From positions 74,092,001 through 74,156,000 of the forward strand of contig NC_072895.1 in assembly GCF_027943255.1 (NCBI RefSeq): a stretch of DNA of 64,000 nucleotides, read 5' to 3'. Below are positions 1-11,913 of the stretch, piece after piece. Each line of letters opens with the position of its first letter. The first letter of the stretch is position 1. The notes beneath the pieces are model-generated. The model worked only from the letters and a program-made list of their open reading frames with translations, did not search any database and had not been told where the DNA came from. The position numbers were made by a program, and so were the translations under genes. The stretch is from Anastrepha obliqua. Taxonomy: Eukaryota > Arthropoda > Insecta > Diptera > Tephritidae.

Positions 1-540
1 GGCAGATTAATTTGGTGGATTTATAGGTGATTAATGCATATGTGAACGTATTATTACGGTGGTAAGAGTTTCTCGATTAATGTCGTTTAACGTCTGTCTA
101 TGTACTGACCGGCCCATTAGTTGTAGCTGTGTTTTGTTCTAGATCTCGTCAGTGTAGTTAAAGAGATGCCTCTCGACACGCCTGGGAGATGGAAATAATT
201 TTTATGATTTTCCCTGACATTCATATAAAAATTACTTTTCACTAATTAATGTGATTATAAAATTTGTTATCGTACCTTTTAGAAGCCCAATTATCAAATC
301 TCATTTCAATAGTGCTGCTACCCCACCACAATCAGTGCTGCCAAAAATAGTAAATTTGGCACTACTTATTTTCAATTGGACAAATGGACACAGTTTCGCA
401 ATTTAGGAGTATAAACAAAACATCTAACAAGAAAATCTTGTGTGGAAAAGCTAGAATTACTTCCATCAACTTGTGTTAAATAATTAAGAAAGATTGAAGG
501 AATCCTGGAGGTGGTGCGAAAGAAGCGGAGTCGTGGCAAA
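1..540. other. Upstream flank and 5' leader of the Myb/SANT-like gene
   Basis: No coding region was recognised here. An initiator-like TCAGTG at about 331 lies roughly 210 bp before the proposed ATG and could mark transcription start, but there is no clear TATA box. An open frame without ATG runs into the gene from about 511; I prefer the ATG at 541 because its context (GGCAAAATG) fits the fly translation-start consensus. Confidence 0.4.
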
Positions 541-2074
541 ATGAAGCTGGAAGCCGTGAACGGGAATTCGGTGTCACTGACAATGAAGGTACAATCAGGG
601 ACAGAACAAGAAATACCTTTTGGTGCAGAGGAGGATGAAGAAGAAACACGCCCGCAGCCTTCACAAGCATCCCAAGAACGGCAAGAACCAGTAAAAGATG
701 ATGCGGGTGTTGAAGGTGGCGAAAAAGAAGTAGGTATTATCGGCAAGAAAAAAGGCACAAGAAAGAAACGCTCAACCAACTGGGAGGAGGCGGAACGGGT
801 GAGTAGAGCAAAACAACGAAAACAAATCAAAATTCTGAATGAATAAATTAATAAAAATTATTTACATATGTATGTATACAACATTTCCGGCGTGCTACTT
901 ACTACAGTGTCTCTTGGTGGAAGTTATCAAGCCAAAGGTAGAATACGTCGAAAATCGAAATGTAGATGCAAAAAGCATTAAAGCCAAACGCCTAGCTTGG
1001 ATGCAAATCACTAAACAGTAATATAAATATAAACAAATATGTTTGTAGTTACTTGCTAAATTTGAAAACTTTCAGATTCAACATACACAATTTCCGTCAT
1101 CGTTCTCTAGAGCAAATTCAAGTACAATGGCGAAGTATGAAGAATACTGCAAAACGCGAATACCAGCAAAAGAATTCCAATGCAGGAACATTAGAGGGCA
1201 TAGCAATGATAGAGTTTATGGAAGAAATGCAAAAGGATCCAAGCAATGTACGAACACATGCGCGCAGTAACGGCATTATTATCAAAAAAGAATTACTTAG
1301 TATCGATGATGAGGATACGCCGCTTGCGGCTCTTCCTACGTCAACAAACACCAGTGAAGATACTCTACAAGTGTCGGCTATTGCGTTACCATCCCCACCA
1401 CAATCTGCTGAATCGCAACAAGAAAGTACACTCAAACCACGGTCACAACAAAACTCGTCTATACGCCTAAAAAAAAAGACCATACAAAAGAAAAAACTAC
1501 AAAACACAGAAGGGGCTAGTGCTGATGGTGGCAGTAAACCGAAAAAGCCAAAAAATTCAAATGTAAGTTATTTATTTATAAAATTACAACAATGTCGCTC
1601 ATCATCACTTCATTTCCTTAGATCATACAGGACGAAGCGGCAATACTGGGCAGTAGCGAAAGTGATGCACAAACTTCCAAGTTGCTTCTGAATGCGGATG
1701 ACATAATCTATAAAATCCTGCCTACTGATGAAAAATACAAAAAGCAAATTTTCGATCTGATAAAGCGTTCACATCTTGCCGAAATTGAACATGCACGCAT
1801 CGAGCACGAACAAAGATTGAATTTCGAAACAATGCACCAAGAGCTTAAACTTAGTTATTATCGTAAAAATGAGGAGTTGAAACTGTGTCAGATGCGCGAA
1901 GATCACAACGCGCGCATGCGGCAGAATGAACTGGAACATAAAGCCCGTATGCGTGCATATATGGTGAGTTCGCGTAACACGCCACCAAAATGTGGAAAAA
2001 GTAAAGCTGGAAGTGAACTGGATGAAAAAGTCGATGATAATTCGAACACCTCCAAACCTACATCCGAAGATTAA
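541..2074 (+). CDS. Myb/SANT-like DNA-binding domain protein (4 exons)
   Basis: Exons are 541-798, 908-1017, 1076-1562 and 1622-2074, joined in frame by GT/AG introns (donors gtgagt, gtaata, gtaagt, gtaagt-like; acceptors ctacag, tttcag, ccttag). They give about 435 residues. The N-terminus is acidic and basic low-complexity sequence. From about residue 80, spanning exons 1-3, there is a Myb/SANT-like domain of the type PF13873: KRSTNWEEAE, then a VEVIKPKVEYVENR helix, AKRLAWMQITKQFN, and LEQIQVQWRSMKNTAKREY. A serine- and glutamine-rich linker follows. The last exon holds a charged helical region (EIEHARIEHEQRLNFETM onward) that looks like a coiled coil. Family members bind DNA in the nucleus and many are uncharacterised, so the target is unknown. 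An AATAAA lies at 2085-2090, only 11 nt after the stop. The domain call is strong; the exact start and gene identity are inferred. Confidence 0.8.
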
Positions 2075-2090
2075 ATAGCATGCAAATAAA

Positions 2091-3808
2091 ATTTAATACT
2101 TTGTGGATGAGTTTCATACCAGCATTACGCATATATACCAGTATTTTAAAGTTTAGTAAAATAATCATATGTTATAGAAAATAGAAAAGTTTTAAGTGCA
2201 AAATTGGCGCATCATTGCCATGCAATATTAGGAACTTATACTTCTATCCATCGCGGTTATTAGTACATACATATTAATATGTACATAATTTTTAAATTGT
2301 ATTTTCGTGTATTCGTACATATATCGACATGGGACAAGAACCTCTTCCATGATAGATGTATACACCTATGAATACTCTACTAATTTTCTTATGTTTATAA
2401 AAAAGTTTGCTAATGTAAGATGATTAAATTTATATGCAAAATTCCCTTTTTATATTCATTATTGTTTTGGATTTTTCCTGCAAGTAGTTAAATTTTCGGC
2501 GGATAAGAAGTTGCAAATCAAGAACGTGTTATTATTGATTCTAGTACCACTTTACGTGTATTAACTTTTTATTATATAATTCACGGCAACTATACTGAAA
2601 ATCAAATATGACAAATTTTATACAACAAATGAGATAAGAGAATTGTACAGGAAGAGACAAAAATAAAAAAATTTAGCATTAAAATAGTCCTAATGAGCCT
2701 GTCATAATCCTCAATAACTAAAAATAAATTATTAGTACCAATAATAAAATCAACTACAAAATTTTCAAAAACTATCAACTATCACACCCAAATGTTTGAT
2801 TTAATCTGCTTGAATAGAGCTGCTGTGGTTTTTAGAAGTGTTACCTACGTTAGTGTATGCACACATACATACATATTTGAATCAATTAATCAACGGCTTA
2901 GGTCATAGTTTTCGCAGCCGTTCAGCTGCATTATTTATATTTTTAGCTCTGACCAAATCGAATAAGCAATAATTATATGAATTTTAAGATTATTCGTACA
3001 AAGAGCACTGACCCACATTTTACTTCAAATTGAAGCCACTTCAGCCTTTTTCGTACAAATCTGCAAGCAAAGCAATTGTAGAAATTTATGATTAGAATCT
3101 CTTAAGGGAGCAGAGATAGTAGAAATCAAGCTGAAACGTTAAGCAGAGATGGCATTTATTGACCTAGTAAATCCGACATTTATAAACCAATTGCATCCGC
3201 CCACCATTATTTATGGAGCAGTACTTTAAAGTTTAAACTAATATCGCATTGGCATTTTGGCTTAAGTAGAAAGTGAAAATGGTGCTTAATTTGGGAGAAT
3301 TGTCTTATTATAATTCTAAATACTGTGCTATTATTACTCCCATATTGTATTTATATCCACCTGCCAATTCATGGAATCCAAAGAGTGTGCGCTTTCATTT
3401 CCCAGTAAATACCATTTATTTTCATATTGTCATTGGCAATGCGACGCAAATACAACCACAAGAAGAAAAACTATTCTGGCGGCTCTTCAGTCATGTATAT
3501 GTATGTATGTATATAAATATGTTCTTGTTTACAGCAGCAGGACCTTCACATGTGCATGTGTAGAAAAAAACATATGGTCGTAGCGCACGTTTTAATGTCG
3601 TAACAGTATGAAAGCGATTGCTATGAAAATTTATATCAAAACAAAATGCGAAAACACATACATACATACGCATATATACTATATACACATAAACGAATGC
3701 AGAAATGCAGCAGAAACAAAAAGATTTTGTTAACATTAAAATAATCAACGCAGGAGAGCGCATTCCTCTGATACTCAAAGTTATATGGATAAGAACATAA
3801 ATACTATA
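2091..3808. other. AT-rich intergenic DNA
   Basis: This is downstream of the Myb/SANT-like gene. I see no ORF with recognisable protein similarity and no structured repeat. Short CATA/GTAT microsatellite runs occur near 2865 and 3655-3690. Confidence 0.5.
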
Positions 3809-4411
3809 CAGTAGGTTCTGTTTTTATGCGGCTTTTTTTTATGCGGTTTTGAAATAGTGCGGTTTTTTTTTAAATTACAAAATGCATGTCGACTTATCGG
3901 GAATTGTACATATAAACAAGATTCTAAACCAGCTAAGCAAAAACTCATCACAGATTACATCAGAAATGCTAACCCTACAAGTATGGAACCGCCTGCATAA
4001 CCATCTAGATCAGGCGTGTACATTTCCTCAAGTGACGAAAGTGATTTTACGCCAAATCCTAAACGAACGCGCAACATGTGGGTATTGTCTGATTCTATTT
4101 CTGACGTAAATTTATTTTTCGATTCTGACGTTTCTTAAATAAAGATATAATTTTCAAAAATACAATATTTTGTTTATGCGATTTTATTTAATTATTTCAG
4201 ACTCATGCGGTCTATGGAACGTATCTATAGTTATAATATGGGACTAGTGCCCTTTTTTATGCGATTTTATTACATTATTTCAGATTTATGCGGTTTTAGC
4301 ATTTGAAACGTATCTATAGTTTTACTATAGAACTAGTAGCTTTTTTTATGCTGTTTTTTTTTATGCTGTTTCTTGCGGAACGTATCTACCGCATAAAAAC
4401 AGAACCTACTG
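3809..4411. mobile_element. Tigger/pogo-like non-autonomous DNA transposon, copy 1
   Basis: The element has perfect 23-bp terminal inverted repeats, at 3809-3831 and 4389-4411, beginning CAGTAGGTTCTGTTTTTATG. It is flanked by TA on both sides (3807-3808 and 4412-4413), the target duplication of Tc1/mariner/pogo elements. Subterminal TTTTTATGCGG and CGTATCTATAG motifs are repeated several times. It contains a short open stretch (3882-4109) shared with the second copy; this looks like a leftover from a longer transposase-bearing parent, perhaps its C-terminal end. It has no DDE core, so it could move only with help. Assignment to Tigger/pogo rests on the CAGTA start, the TA duplication and the TIR style. 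Confidence 0.75.
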
Positions 4412-5464
4412 TATATGTATGTATGTACATATGTAAGCATGAAATAGCACGATTGAAATACCAGGGTTATTTTAAGTATTTTATGTATTTATATGGGTAT
4501 GTGTGGATTACAACTCAAATCACTCTCGTTTTCCTGAAATACCACCTATTTTGGTTACGAGTGTTTGTTTTTGTTGGAATTCGTTGACATTTTTTTGTTG
4601 CGTCACTTTCTGCGTTTGTGGCATTTACCAGGACTCGAATTTCTGAAAAGTCAGGTGGCGTTTCTACATACATACATACTTACACATGTGGTGTTTTGTT
4701 GCCTTCTATGGATAAAGTTGTAATTAATGTATGCACATATGCTTGTATGGGTGAAGACGTGCCTCCATGTGGATGCATGTACGCACGTGCATACATACAT
4801 ACAAGTGCATGCATTGTGTATGGAGAATGGAAACGCGTCATTGTGGCTGCAATATTGAAATGACTGCGGAGTATCTTGAATGGAGGAAAATAAATGCGAG
4901 CATGAATGAAAGGGCAGCATCATGAAGCAGCAATGTGAGTATGTATGTGTGTTATTCAATTTACACTGTTACAAATGTTTACTCGTATGTATACACACAA
5001 ATGTTCAGGTGTCTATGGATGTGTATTTGCCTCTGATTGGAAATGCGTACACCAAAATCAAAGTGACTACATAGCATTCACTTTTTCTACTACATGCCCT
5101 TGATTGTGGGCACTGATGTGCGTATTTCTCTAGGCTATTAATACTCGCATAAAACGTATGCAACAACAGCAATAACAAGTACATACAAATATTATGGTAT
5201 GGCAGTATTTTGCTTGCCCGGATTGTGGTTTTCACTATTTTTCTAGGTTCATAAAGTTTTTAAATGCAAAATATTTACCCATTCTTAAAGCAGAATTTGA
5301 AAAATATTTCAATTATAAACTAACAAGCACTTCACTATTCTTAAATTAATCAAAACGCGGATTACGAATTGCCGGCAACATTTTTCCACAAAAGGCTTTA
5401 AAAATAGGTCTAATTTGATATCAAAAGTTTTGAAATTCACTTTGTATTTGTTATGGCTTCCTAA
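4412..5464. other. AT-rich intergenic DNA with CATA microsatellite runs
   Basis: Only short ORFs rich in Tyr, Cys and His occur, encoded by TACATA/TGTATG repeats (for example 4665-4690 and 4790-4805). I recognise no gene or transposon. Confidence 0.5.
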
Positions 5465-5755
5465 ATAAAGGTTTACCTTTTCTTTATTCCGAGCGCGTAT
5501 TGGCAGGCCGTCAAAGTAAAGTTGATCAATAACCGAAAATTAACCATCAGAGATCTGACAGAGAACTTAAACATTGCTTATGTATCCGTTTAGGACGGTT
5601 TGCGACGTGTTGCTGCAAAGTTGGTATCAATGGACTTGAATTTCTTGCAGAAAGAGGGCCGCGTTGATATCTCCAAAGACATGATTTTCATGGCTGAATC
5701 CGACCCAGCATTCATCAAACGCATCATTAATGGAGACATGAAGTGGGGTCCAATT
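5465..5755 (+). pseudogene. Mariner-type transposase fragment (decayed)
   Basis: The conceptual translation reads KLINNRKLTIRDLTENLNIAY, a stop, then RRVAAKLVSMDLNFLQKEGR, DISKDM and ADPAFIKRIINGDMKW-like sequence. This matches the helix-turn-helix to first catalytic block (normally ITGDETW) of a mariner-like transposase. The first catalytic Asp region reads GDMKW, there is at least one in-frame stop near 5593, and both ends are truncated. It is an old fossil with no visible terminal repeats. Confidence 0.65.
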
Positions 5756-5913
5756 AAAATATTGTACTAAACCCTAAGGATGACTGTGCATAGATTTGAA
5801 CCATGTGGAAATTTAATAGAAGTATCGAAAAAGTAGAAAGAATATAAAAATATATGTTTTCAACTTACAAAGTATGCAAATGCGGAAGAATTATAAAGCA
5901 GATTACTCGCCAG

Positions 5914-6250
5914 GAAACATATGTAAATAAAAAAATTAATTTAAGTGAGTTATAGAAAAGAAACTAAAAAGTTCGACCCAAATTGGGGGACATCAGAATT
6001 CGTTTTAGAGGTATGGTTCCTTCGGCAAAGTTTCTTATTTTGGTCCCTAGAATATGATTTTCACAGAGCAATGTGCGATTTTTTTGCCTCCCCACGAAAG
6101 ACGCAAAAAGTTCGACCCAAACTGGGGACATCAGAATTCGTTTTAGAGGTATGGTTCCTTCGGCAAAGTTTCTTATTTTGATCCCTAGAATATGATTTTC
6201 ACAGAGCAATGAGCGATTTTTTTGCCTCCCCACAAATCGACCCGGCCTAA
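5914..6250. mobile_element. Long-TIR DNA element, partial copy (right half)
   Basis: This is homologous to one arm of the elements at 19875-20509 and 22447-24167 and ends in the same terminal sequence, ACCCGGCCTAA. The inner arm segment is duplicated in tandem with a period of about 139 bp (GTTCGACCCA at about 5971 and again at about 6110). The left half is missing. Apparent ORFs across this arm are an effect of the repeat and do not encode anything I recognise. Confidence 0.65.
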
Positions 6251-6643
6251 TATCTAACGTATCGGAACATAGACTGCCAAAGTTATAGAGATTAATTTCA
6301 GATATTCCCGGACATGCGAGGCGTCAAGCAGGTGTTCGAGTACATGGCTGGATTTGAAGCACATTTTCTCTATTTTCCTTTAAACAACTGGTAAATCTAG
6401 TTTTTGCTTTAATATTGTTCCTTCTCCAATGTATTGAGACTAAAAACGAAAAAAATTTTTAGACGACTTTTATAGCTAGTTAAAGCCATGTTTTTCCAAA
6501 AACTAATGAAAAATTTAACAATTTTAAGTATCACAATTTCTTTAGCTTCTTAATACACATACCCTTAATGCATGTACCCTTTTTTGCCAATATCCATGCA
6601 TAAGAGGTCAAATAACCGACATTTTCAAATTGAATTAATAGTA

Positions 6644-7241
6644 CAGCAGATTCTGTTTTTATGCGGTTTTTTTATGCGGTTTTGAAATAGTGCGGTTTTT
6701 AAAAAAATTAAAAAATGCATGGCGACCTATCGGGAATTGTACATATAAACAATATTCTAAACCAGCTAAGCAAAAACTCATCACAGATTACATCAAAAAT
6801 GCTAACCCTACAAGTATGGAACCGCCTGCATCACCATCCTGATCAGACGTGTACATTTCTTCAAGTGACGAAAGTGATTTTACGCCAAATCCTAAACGAA
6901 TGCGCAACATGCGGGTATTGTCTGATTCTCTTTCTGACGATGTAAATTTATTTTTCGATTCTGACGTTTCTTAAATAAAGATATGATTTTCAAAAATACA
7001 ATTTTTTGTTTATCCGATTTTATTTATATTAATTATTTCAGATTCAGGCGGTCTATGGAACGTATCTATAGTTATAATATGGGACTAGTACCCTTTTTTT
7101 ATGCGATTTTATTACATTATTTCAGATTTATGTGGTTCTTAGCACTTTTGAAACGTATCTATAGTTTTACTATAGAACTGGTAGCTTTTTTTATGCTGTT
7201 TCTTCCGGAACGTATCTACCGCATGAAAACAGAATCTACTG
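6644..7241. mobile_element. Tigger/pogo-like non-autonomous DNA transposon, copy 2
   Basis: This is a second copy of the element at 3809-4411, in the same orientation and closely similar along its length, flanked by TA at 6642-6643 and 7242-7243. Its terminal repeats differ from each other at two positions (CAGCAGATTCTG versus CAGTAGATTCTG, and one more near the inner end), so it is less pristine than copy 1. The internal relic frame (6715-6945) is retained. Confidence 0.75.
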
Positions 7242-7629
7242 TATATTCAAAAGAAATGTGCACCAATGTGTTCTTACAGAATTACTCTGCGACGACTCTT
7301 CAGTTTGCTGGCTTTAGTTCTTGCAGTGAATCCTTTTATATGCCTACCACTGCTTCCATTTTCGTTCCACACATATTGTTTGCTGGGTTCAGTGCTTTCT
7401 TATCATTGCCGAAGCTTTCGAGAGCACAAATCCGGCCGGCATACTCAATATCGCGAAACTTTTATGAGTAAAGATAGCGGTGCCACAGTGATAAGAATTT
7501 AGTTTAAAAATAGTTTTTTTAGAATATTGAATTTCTTATTAAAAAATAAAAAAATTATTATTTCTTTTAAAATATAAAAACATAATATTCGGACTACGAA
7601 ATTCTCATAGTATTTTCTCGCACTAGCAA

Positions 7630-8965
7630 CGCAACACCGATCTATGGGTAGATTTCATTACTTCAGGTCTTTGAGTATTCAAAGTGGCTCTCGCTGGAGT
7701 TAGCAAAGAAAAGGTTAAAGTTGATTTAGTAAGGCTAAGTGGGGCAAAGACTTTAGTTAATATAGCAATAGCCACACGAAAGCACCTAACAAGACATAGA
7801 AAATTACATCCTAGTTCATGCATACGAAGAATAACCCTACCCAGAACAGAAGGAGGTAGAGGGATTATAGATATTCACAACCTACACAATAATCAAACAA
7901 TAGGACTACGTCCACACACACACACATACAGTTTGCACAAAGCAATAGCCCTAGCAGACAAAAATTACTCACCACTTAATCTACATAACACACAAGAAAC
8001 GTTGCCCCTTGTAACAACCGAAGAAAAAAGAGCAATATGGTCGCAGAAACAACTTCATGGAAGACACATTCATATAATGAACGATTCTAAGGTAGATAAA
8101 ACATGCAGCTACCTATAAATGGTTGAAAAAAGGCGAGTTGTATCCTGAAAAAGAAGGGTACCTAATCGCGATTCAAGATGAAGTGATCTTGACAAAATAC
8201 TACCAAAAGTATATTTTAAAAGATACAAGGATTATTGATGACAGATATCGCAAAGGCCAAATAAGTACAGAAAACATAGACCACACTATTTCTGGATGTC
8301 GTCTTTTGGTGTGAAGTGAATACACCGAAAGACATAACAATATAGCAAAAATACTACACCAAGAAATAGCGAATAACCTGCGCTTAAGTACAAATACTTC
8401 ACCCTATTACGAATACAACCCCGCGAATATATTGGAAAATGAGGAATACACGATATACTGGGGCATCGCCATAAGAACAGACAGAACAATCACCCACAAT
8501 AGGCCGGATATAACGCTAATAAACAAACGAACAAAAACCACCATTTTCATTGAAATAAGCGCACCCAGTGATTCGAATATACACAGAAAATATACTGAAA
8601 AATTAGAGAAATACAATGATTTAACAATAGAAGTGAAAAAAAAAATCTGGAAACAAAATTCAGTAAAAACCTTACCTTTTATTATGTCTGCAACTGGGAT
8701 AGTTCACAAAAGTTTTGTCAATAACCTAAAATTTTTGAACATTAAAGCCGATATACATCACAAAATTCAAAAAGCTATTATTTTAAAAACATGCAACATA
8801 ATGCGAAAATTTTTAAACCAGCAATAAAACTTAATCAGCAAAACAATGCTAAAACGACTTGCATTCGTTAAATACCGTCGTGTTTGGTGAAATGGACCCC
8901 GCCTCGAGCGGTATGCGGGGGGAAAGTGGCGAAGGAATAATAATAACAATAAAAGTTATAGATTG
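7630..8965 (+). mobile_element. Non-LTR retrotransposon 3' fragment with restriction-like endonuclease (R2/R4/Dong-like)
   Basis: This is the C-terminal part of a single-ORF retrotransposon protein. After post-RT sequence comes WLKKGELYPEKEGYLIAIQD, then a degraded zinc-finger segment (DDRYRKGQ...DHTISGC, where the usual paired cysteines are Tyr and Gly). A restriction-like endonuclease core follows at about 8503-8580: NRPDIT, about 12 residues, then IEISAP, the PD...E pattern typical of R2/R4-group elements. The frame ends with a stop at 8825-8827. There is a frameshift near 8105-8120 and a TGA at 8312-8314, so it is dead. A GC-rich 3' UTR ends in an AATAATAATAACAATAA tail near 8965. The reverse transcriptase core is missing (5' truncation). 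Placement in the R4/Dong group is tentative. Confidence 0.7.
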
Positions 8966-11110
8966 AGCAATGCAATGAAATTAGCAGCCATCGTAGTCGG
9001 GTATTTAAATATTAAATAAATAGATTGCTTTTGCATTTCTGCCATCAAAAGTTGTGATAAACCACCAACTAGCGCTTGAAGGTACGAAAAAATACAAATG
9101 GTTACGTATATCGCGAAACGGCTCATCGGATCTCAATCAATTTTATGGAATCAGTTGTTAAGCTGACGTAATTGTAGACATTTTATTTTAAAATTTTTTT
9201 GTTTACAAAGAATTTGTTTCTCTTTTTCTTTTCTATTATTTTCCTTGTTTACATTATCCTAAGCAAATTTCCCATTTTAGTTCACAATTTTCATGTCAAG
9301 GCAAAGTTACTCACAGTTTTTCATTTCTACAGACACAATGTTGTATTTTATCATTCTTGACCGAGGGCTGGTATAAAACTGTAGGTATTTATGGGAAGAG
9401 ATACTTGGTCTAAATATAATATATTGATGAATGTAGGCGCGAGCCTATTATTTTTATTTGTATTTTTTCCATTATTATTGCTATTATCACTCTTATTAAT
9501 GTAAATAATGCAAATTGAATTATTAGATTAAGATGCGGTCCGTCACACTTAAAAAAAATTAATATTATATAATTTGGGAAAAATTTTGGAAATGCAAATT
9601 TTTTTATAAAATTTACACATTTTCACAAAAAAGAAATCAGTAATACTTGCCCCCAACATGGCAACACTGCCAACTACGCAAACGCGCGGCAACTGGTTTT
9701 TGTTTTCTTAGTAACACACACACGCCTGCAAGCCAAAGTTCTTCTTTAACAGCAGTCGGAATTGATAAAACCATTAGTACACAGGCAATTCCATAACACT
9801 TCGTGCTCAATAGTTCAACGCAGCAGTTGTGAGCAAATTAAAAAGCGGTGTTATAAAAACAATGTTAAATAAATATAAAATAAAAATATAAGCGCTATAT
9901 AAATTTTGAAAGTGTGTGTCATAATAGGTATTGTTTTATAATGTCAAATATTTGAGTGTCCATTGATAATACATTTTAACCGCAAATCAGCTAATGCAAA
10001 AGTGTGTGTGCATATAATAGTGAGTTTCAAAGTTTGGCGGGTAATTAACAGTTGGAAGCTTTCAAAATGTTTTTAAAATAGTAACAGAGAATGTAAAAAG
10101 ATAAATTATATTTTTTTCAATGTATAGGTGAATAAGTGAAGGATTCACAACGCAAAAACCGACGAATACCTAGTAAGTTTGAATTCAAATTTAATTTTTC
10201 TACTCTTTTCCAACGCCTATTTATATACTTGTGTATGTACAAGTATGTCGCCGGCAATGGTTGTGGTTCAAGTGTTTGTGTTGGTGCCAATGTTGTTTAC
10301 TGCTTGTGAAATGAATGCTAATTTTATACATGTGTATATACGCTGCTGTATTTGAAATCAATTTCGAGTGCTGTAGTCCGATCAAAGTGGACTCTTTAAA
10401 AACCGTGTTCAGTGTTTTACTGCGGTGTCACTTTTGAATTGCAGAATTGCTGAAATACTGTCTGATTGAACATTTTTACGAACAATGGCAAATTGTGTAG
10501 TTGTGTGTGTGTGTCTATGAATTTGATAAATAAATTTTGTGGTGCCAATGGCAAAAGAATATAAACTTACAAAAAAATGTGAGAAGGAATTTTAATTTAA
10601 TGTAAAACACGTAAAATAAATACTATATTTTAGGCAGAAAATTTTGGTGAACTTAAGATTTGAAAATATATGACAAAATCAAGGCGAAAGTGGCAATTAA
10701 TTTTTGTCTGTGTAAAATTTCAGTTACAGTTAAAATTTCATTGGATCTATATATAAGTATGTATATGTTTATGTTATATAAAAAATGTGTGTTCATGTCA
10801 TATGACAAAAATTGGCTTAGAAGTTTTATGTATTAGTAGTGACTGTAACAAGTAAAAAAGTTTTCAAGACATTTGTAATGTTTTATTGTTTTGAGTTTAA
10901 AAAAAAATGGAGTTTACTGTATTGTCATTATTTTCGAACACAGTTAGTCAACGTTTTTATGAAACTAAATGTAATTAAACTTTCTATCAAAAAAGAAAGC
11001 GGAAGTAAATATGTATATTTAGCTGAGATTCCCTATAAGGGACCATTAATGGAAATTTTAGGTGGAAATTAAAAAAATATTATTAATATTCAAGAGAAAC
11101 GTTTGATTGT
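8966..11110. other. AT-rich non-coding DNA, possible untranslated exon near 9.8-10.17 kb
   Basis: No protein-coding similarity was seen. The stretch around 9700-10170 is less repetitive and ends in a good donor-like site (CTA|GTAAGT at about 10170), so it could be a 5' non-coding exon. Nothing else supports that. Confidence 0.3.
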
Positions 11111-11150
11111 GGGTTATGATCTTTAGCGGGTTACGATCTTTAGCGGGTTC
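11111..11150. repeat. 17-bp tandem duplication
   Basis: GGGTTATGATCTTTAGC at 11111-11127 is repeated with one change at 11128-11144, and a third copy begins at 11145. It is followed by a CCGGAGGCAGGAGG-like purine-rich repeat. Confidence 0.7.
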
Positions 11151-11913
11151 ATGCACCGGAGGCAGGAGGCCGGAGGCAGTGGCACTATTCGTTTATTTAT
11201 GTGTTGTGGGATTTCACAGAACAAATTTGTGTATCAAAAGAAAAGTAATTGTACCTTCTATTGGGTGTATAACATAATGCAGTAATAAAAATGTAGACGA
11301 ACCGAATATTAATATATGTGACCTGGTCTATGAAAAGGTACCTTATGTGCGAAAACAAGTTTTCGAGAAAACAGCAGTTAAAGTTTCAACTTCTAAAAAC
11401 CCTTGTAACTTTTTTAAATATTAATATTTTTCAATCCGGTTTGCCTTATTTTCTTCAGTATAGATCACAGTATCAATAAAATCACAGAAGCAGTGAAAAA
11501 CATTTTTTTATATATTATATAAATAAATAAGAAAAAGTTAATGCAAATCGCAGAAATCGTTTTAAAAAATAAGTTAGCTTTTGTACCGACATTCATGCCA
11601 AAAAAAACTTATAAGACCTGATGACAAAAATTTTTCGAAGTGCTGAATACGATTCTGGTGTCAAATTTGAAAAATTTTAAATGGCATATCCAAGAGAAAA
11701 AATAATTTAAGTTTTCCAAATAGCAACAATAACTATAAATAAGTGACACATGTTTGTAAAGGGTTTTAAAGCCACTGACTACGAATATGATGTCAAATTG
11801 ACAATTTTACAGTTGACAGCTGCGCTACGTCTCCTTATTCTACTTCGTGGCTTTTCTGTTACTACGTATATGTAATCATTTCTGTTAGTCTTTTGTTCAC
11901 AAAATAGTGAAAC

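Noticed and set aside
839..1021. 60-residue ORF starting MNKLIKIIYICMY
   Set aside because: Its first part is intron; only 908-1017 is exon 2 of the Myb/SANT-like gene.
3491..5235. Several 60-100-residue Tyr/Cys/His-rich ORFs
   Set aside because: They are encoded by CATA/TGTA microsatellite-like DNA on both strands and resemble no protein.
5945..6233. Overlapping ORFs on both strands with repeated EFVLEVWFLRQSFLF
   Set aside because: They arise from the duplicated transposon arm and have no start-site or composition support.
10839..11072. 77-residue ORF MTVTSKKVFKTF
   Set aside because: Low complexity, no good start context, no recognisable similarity; likely chance in AT-rich DNA.
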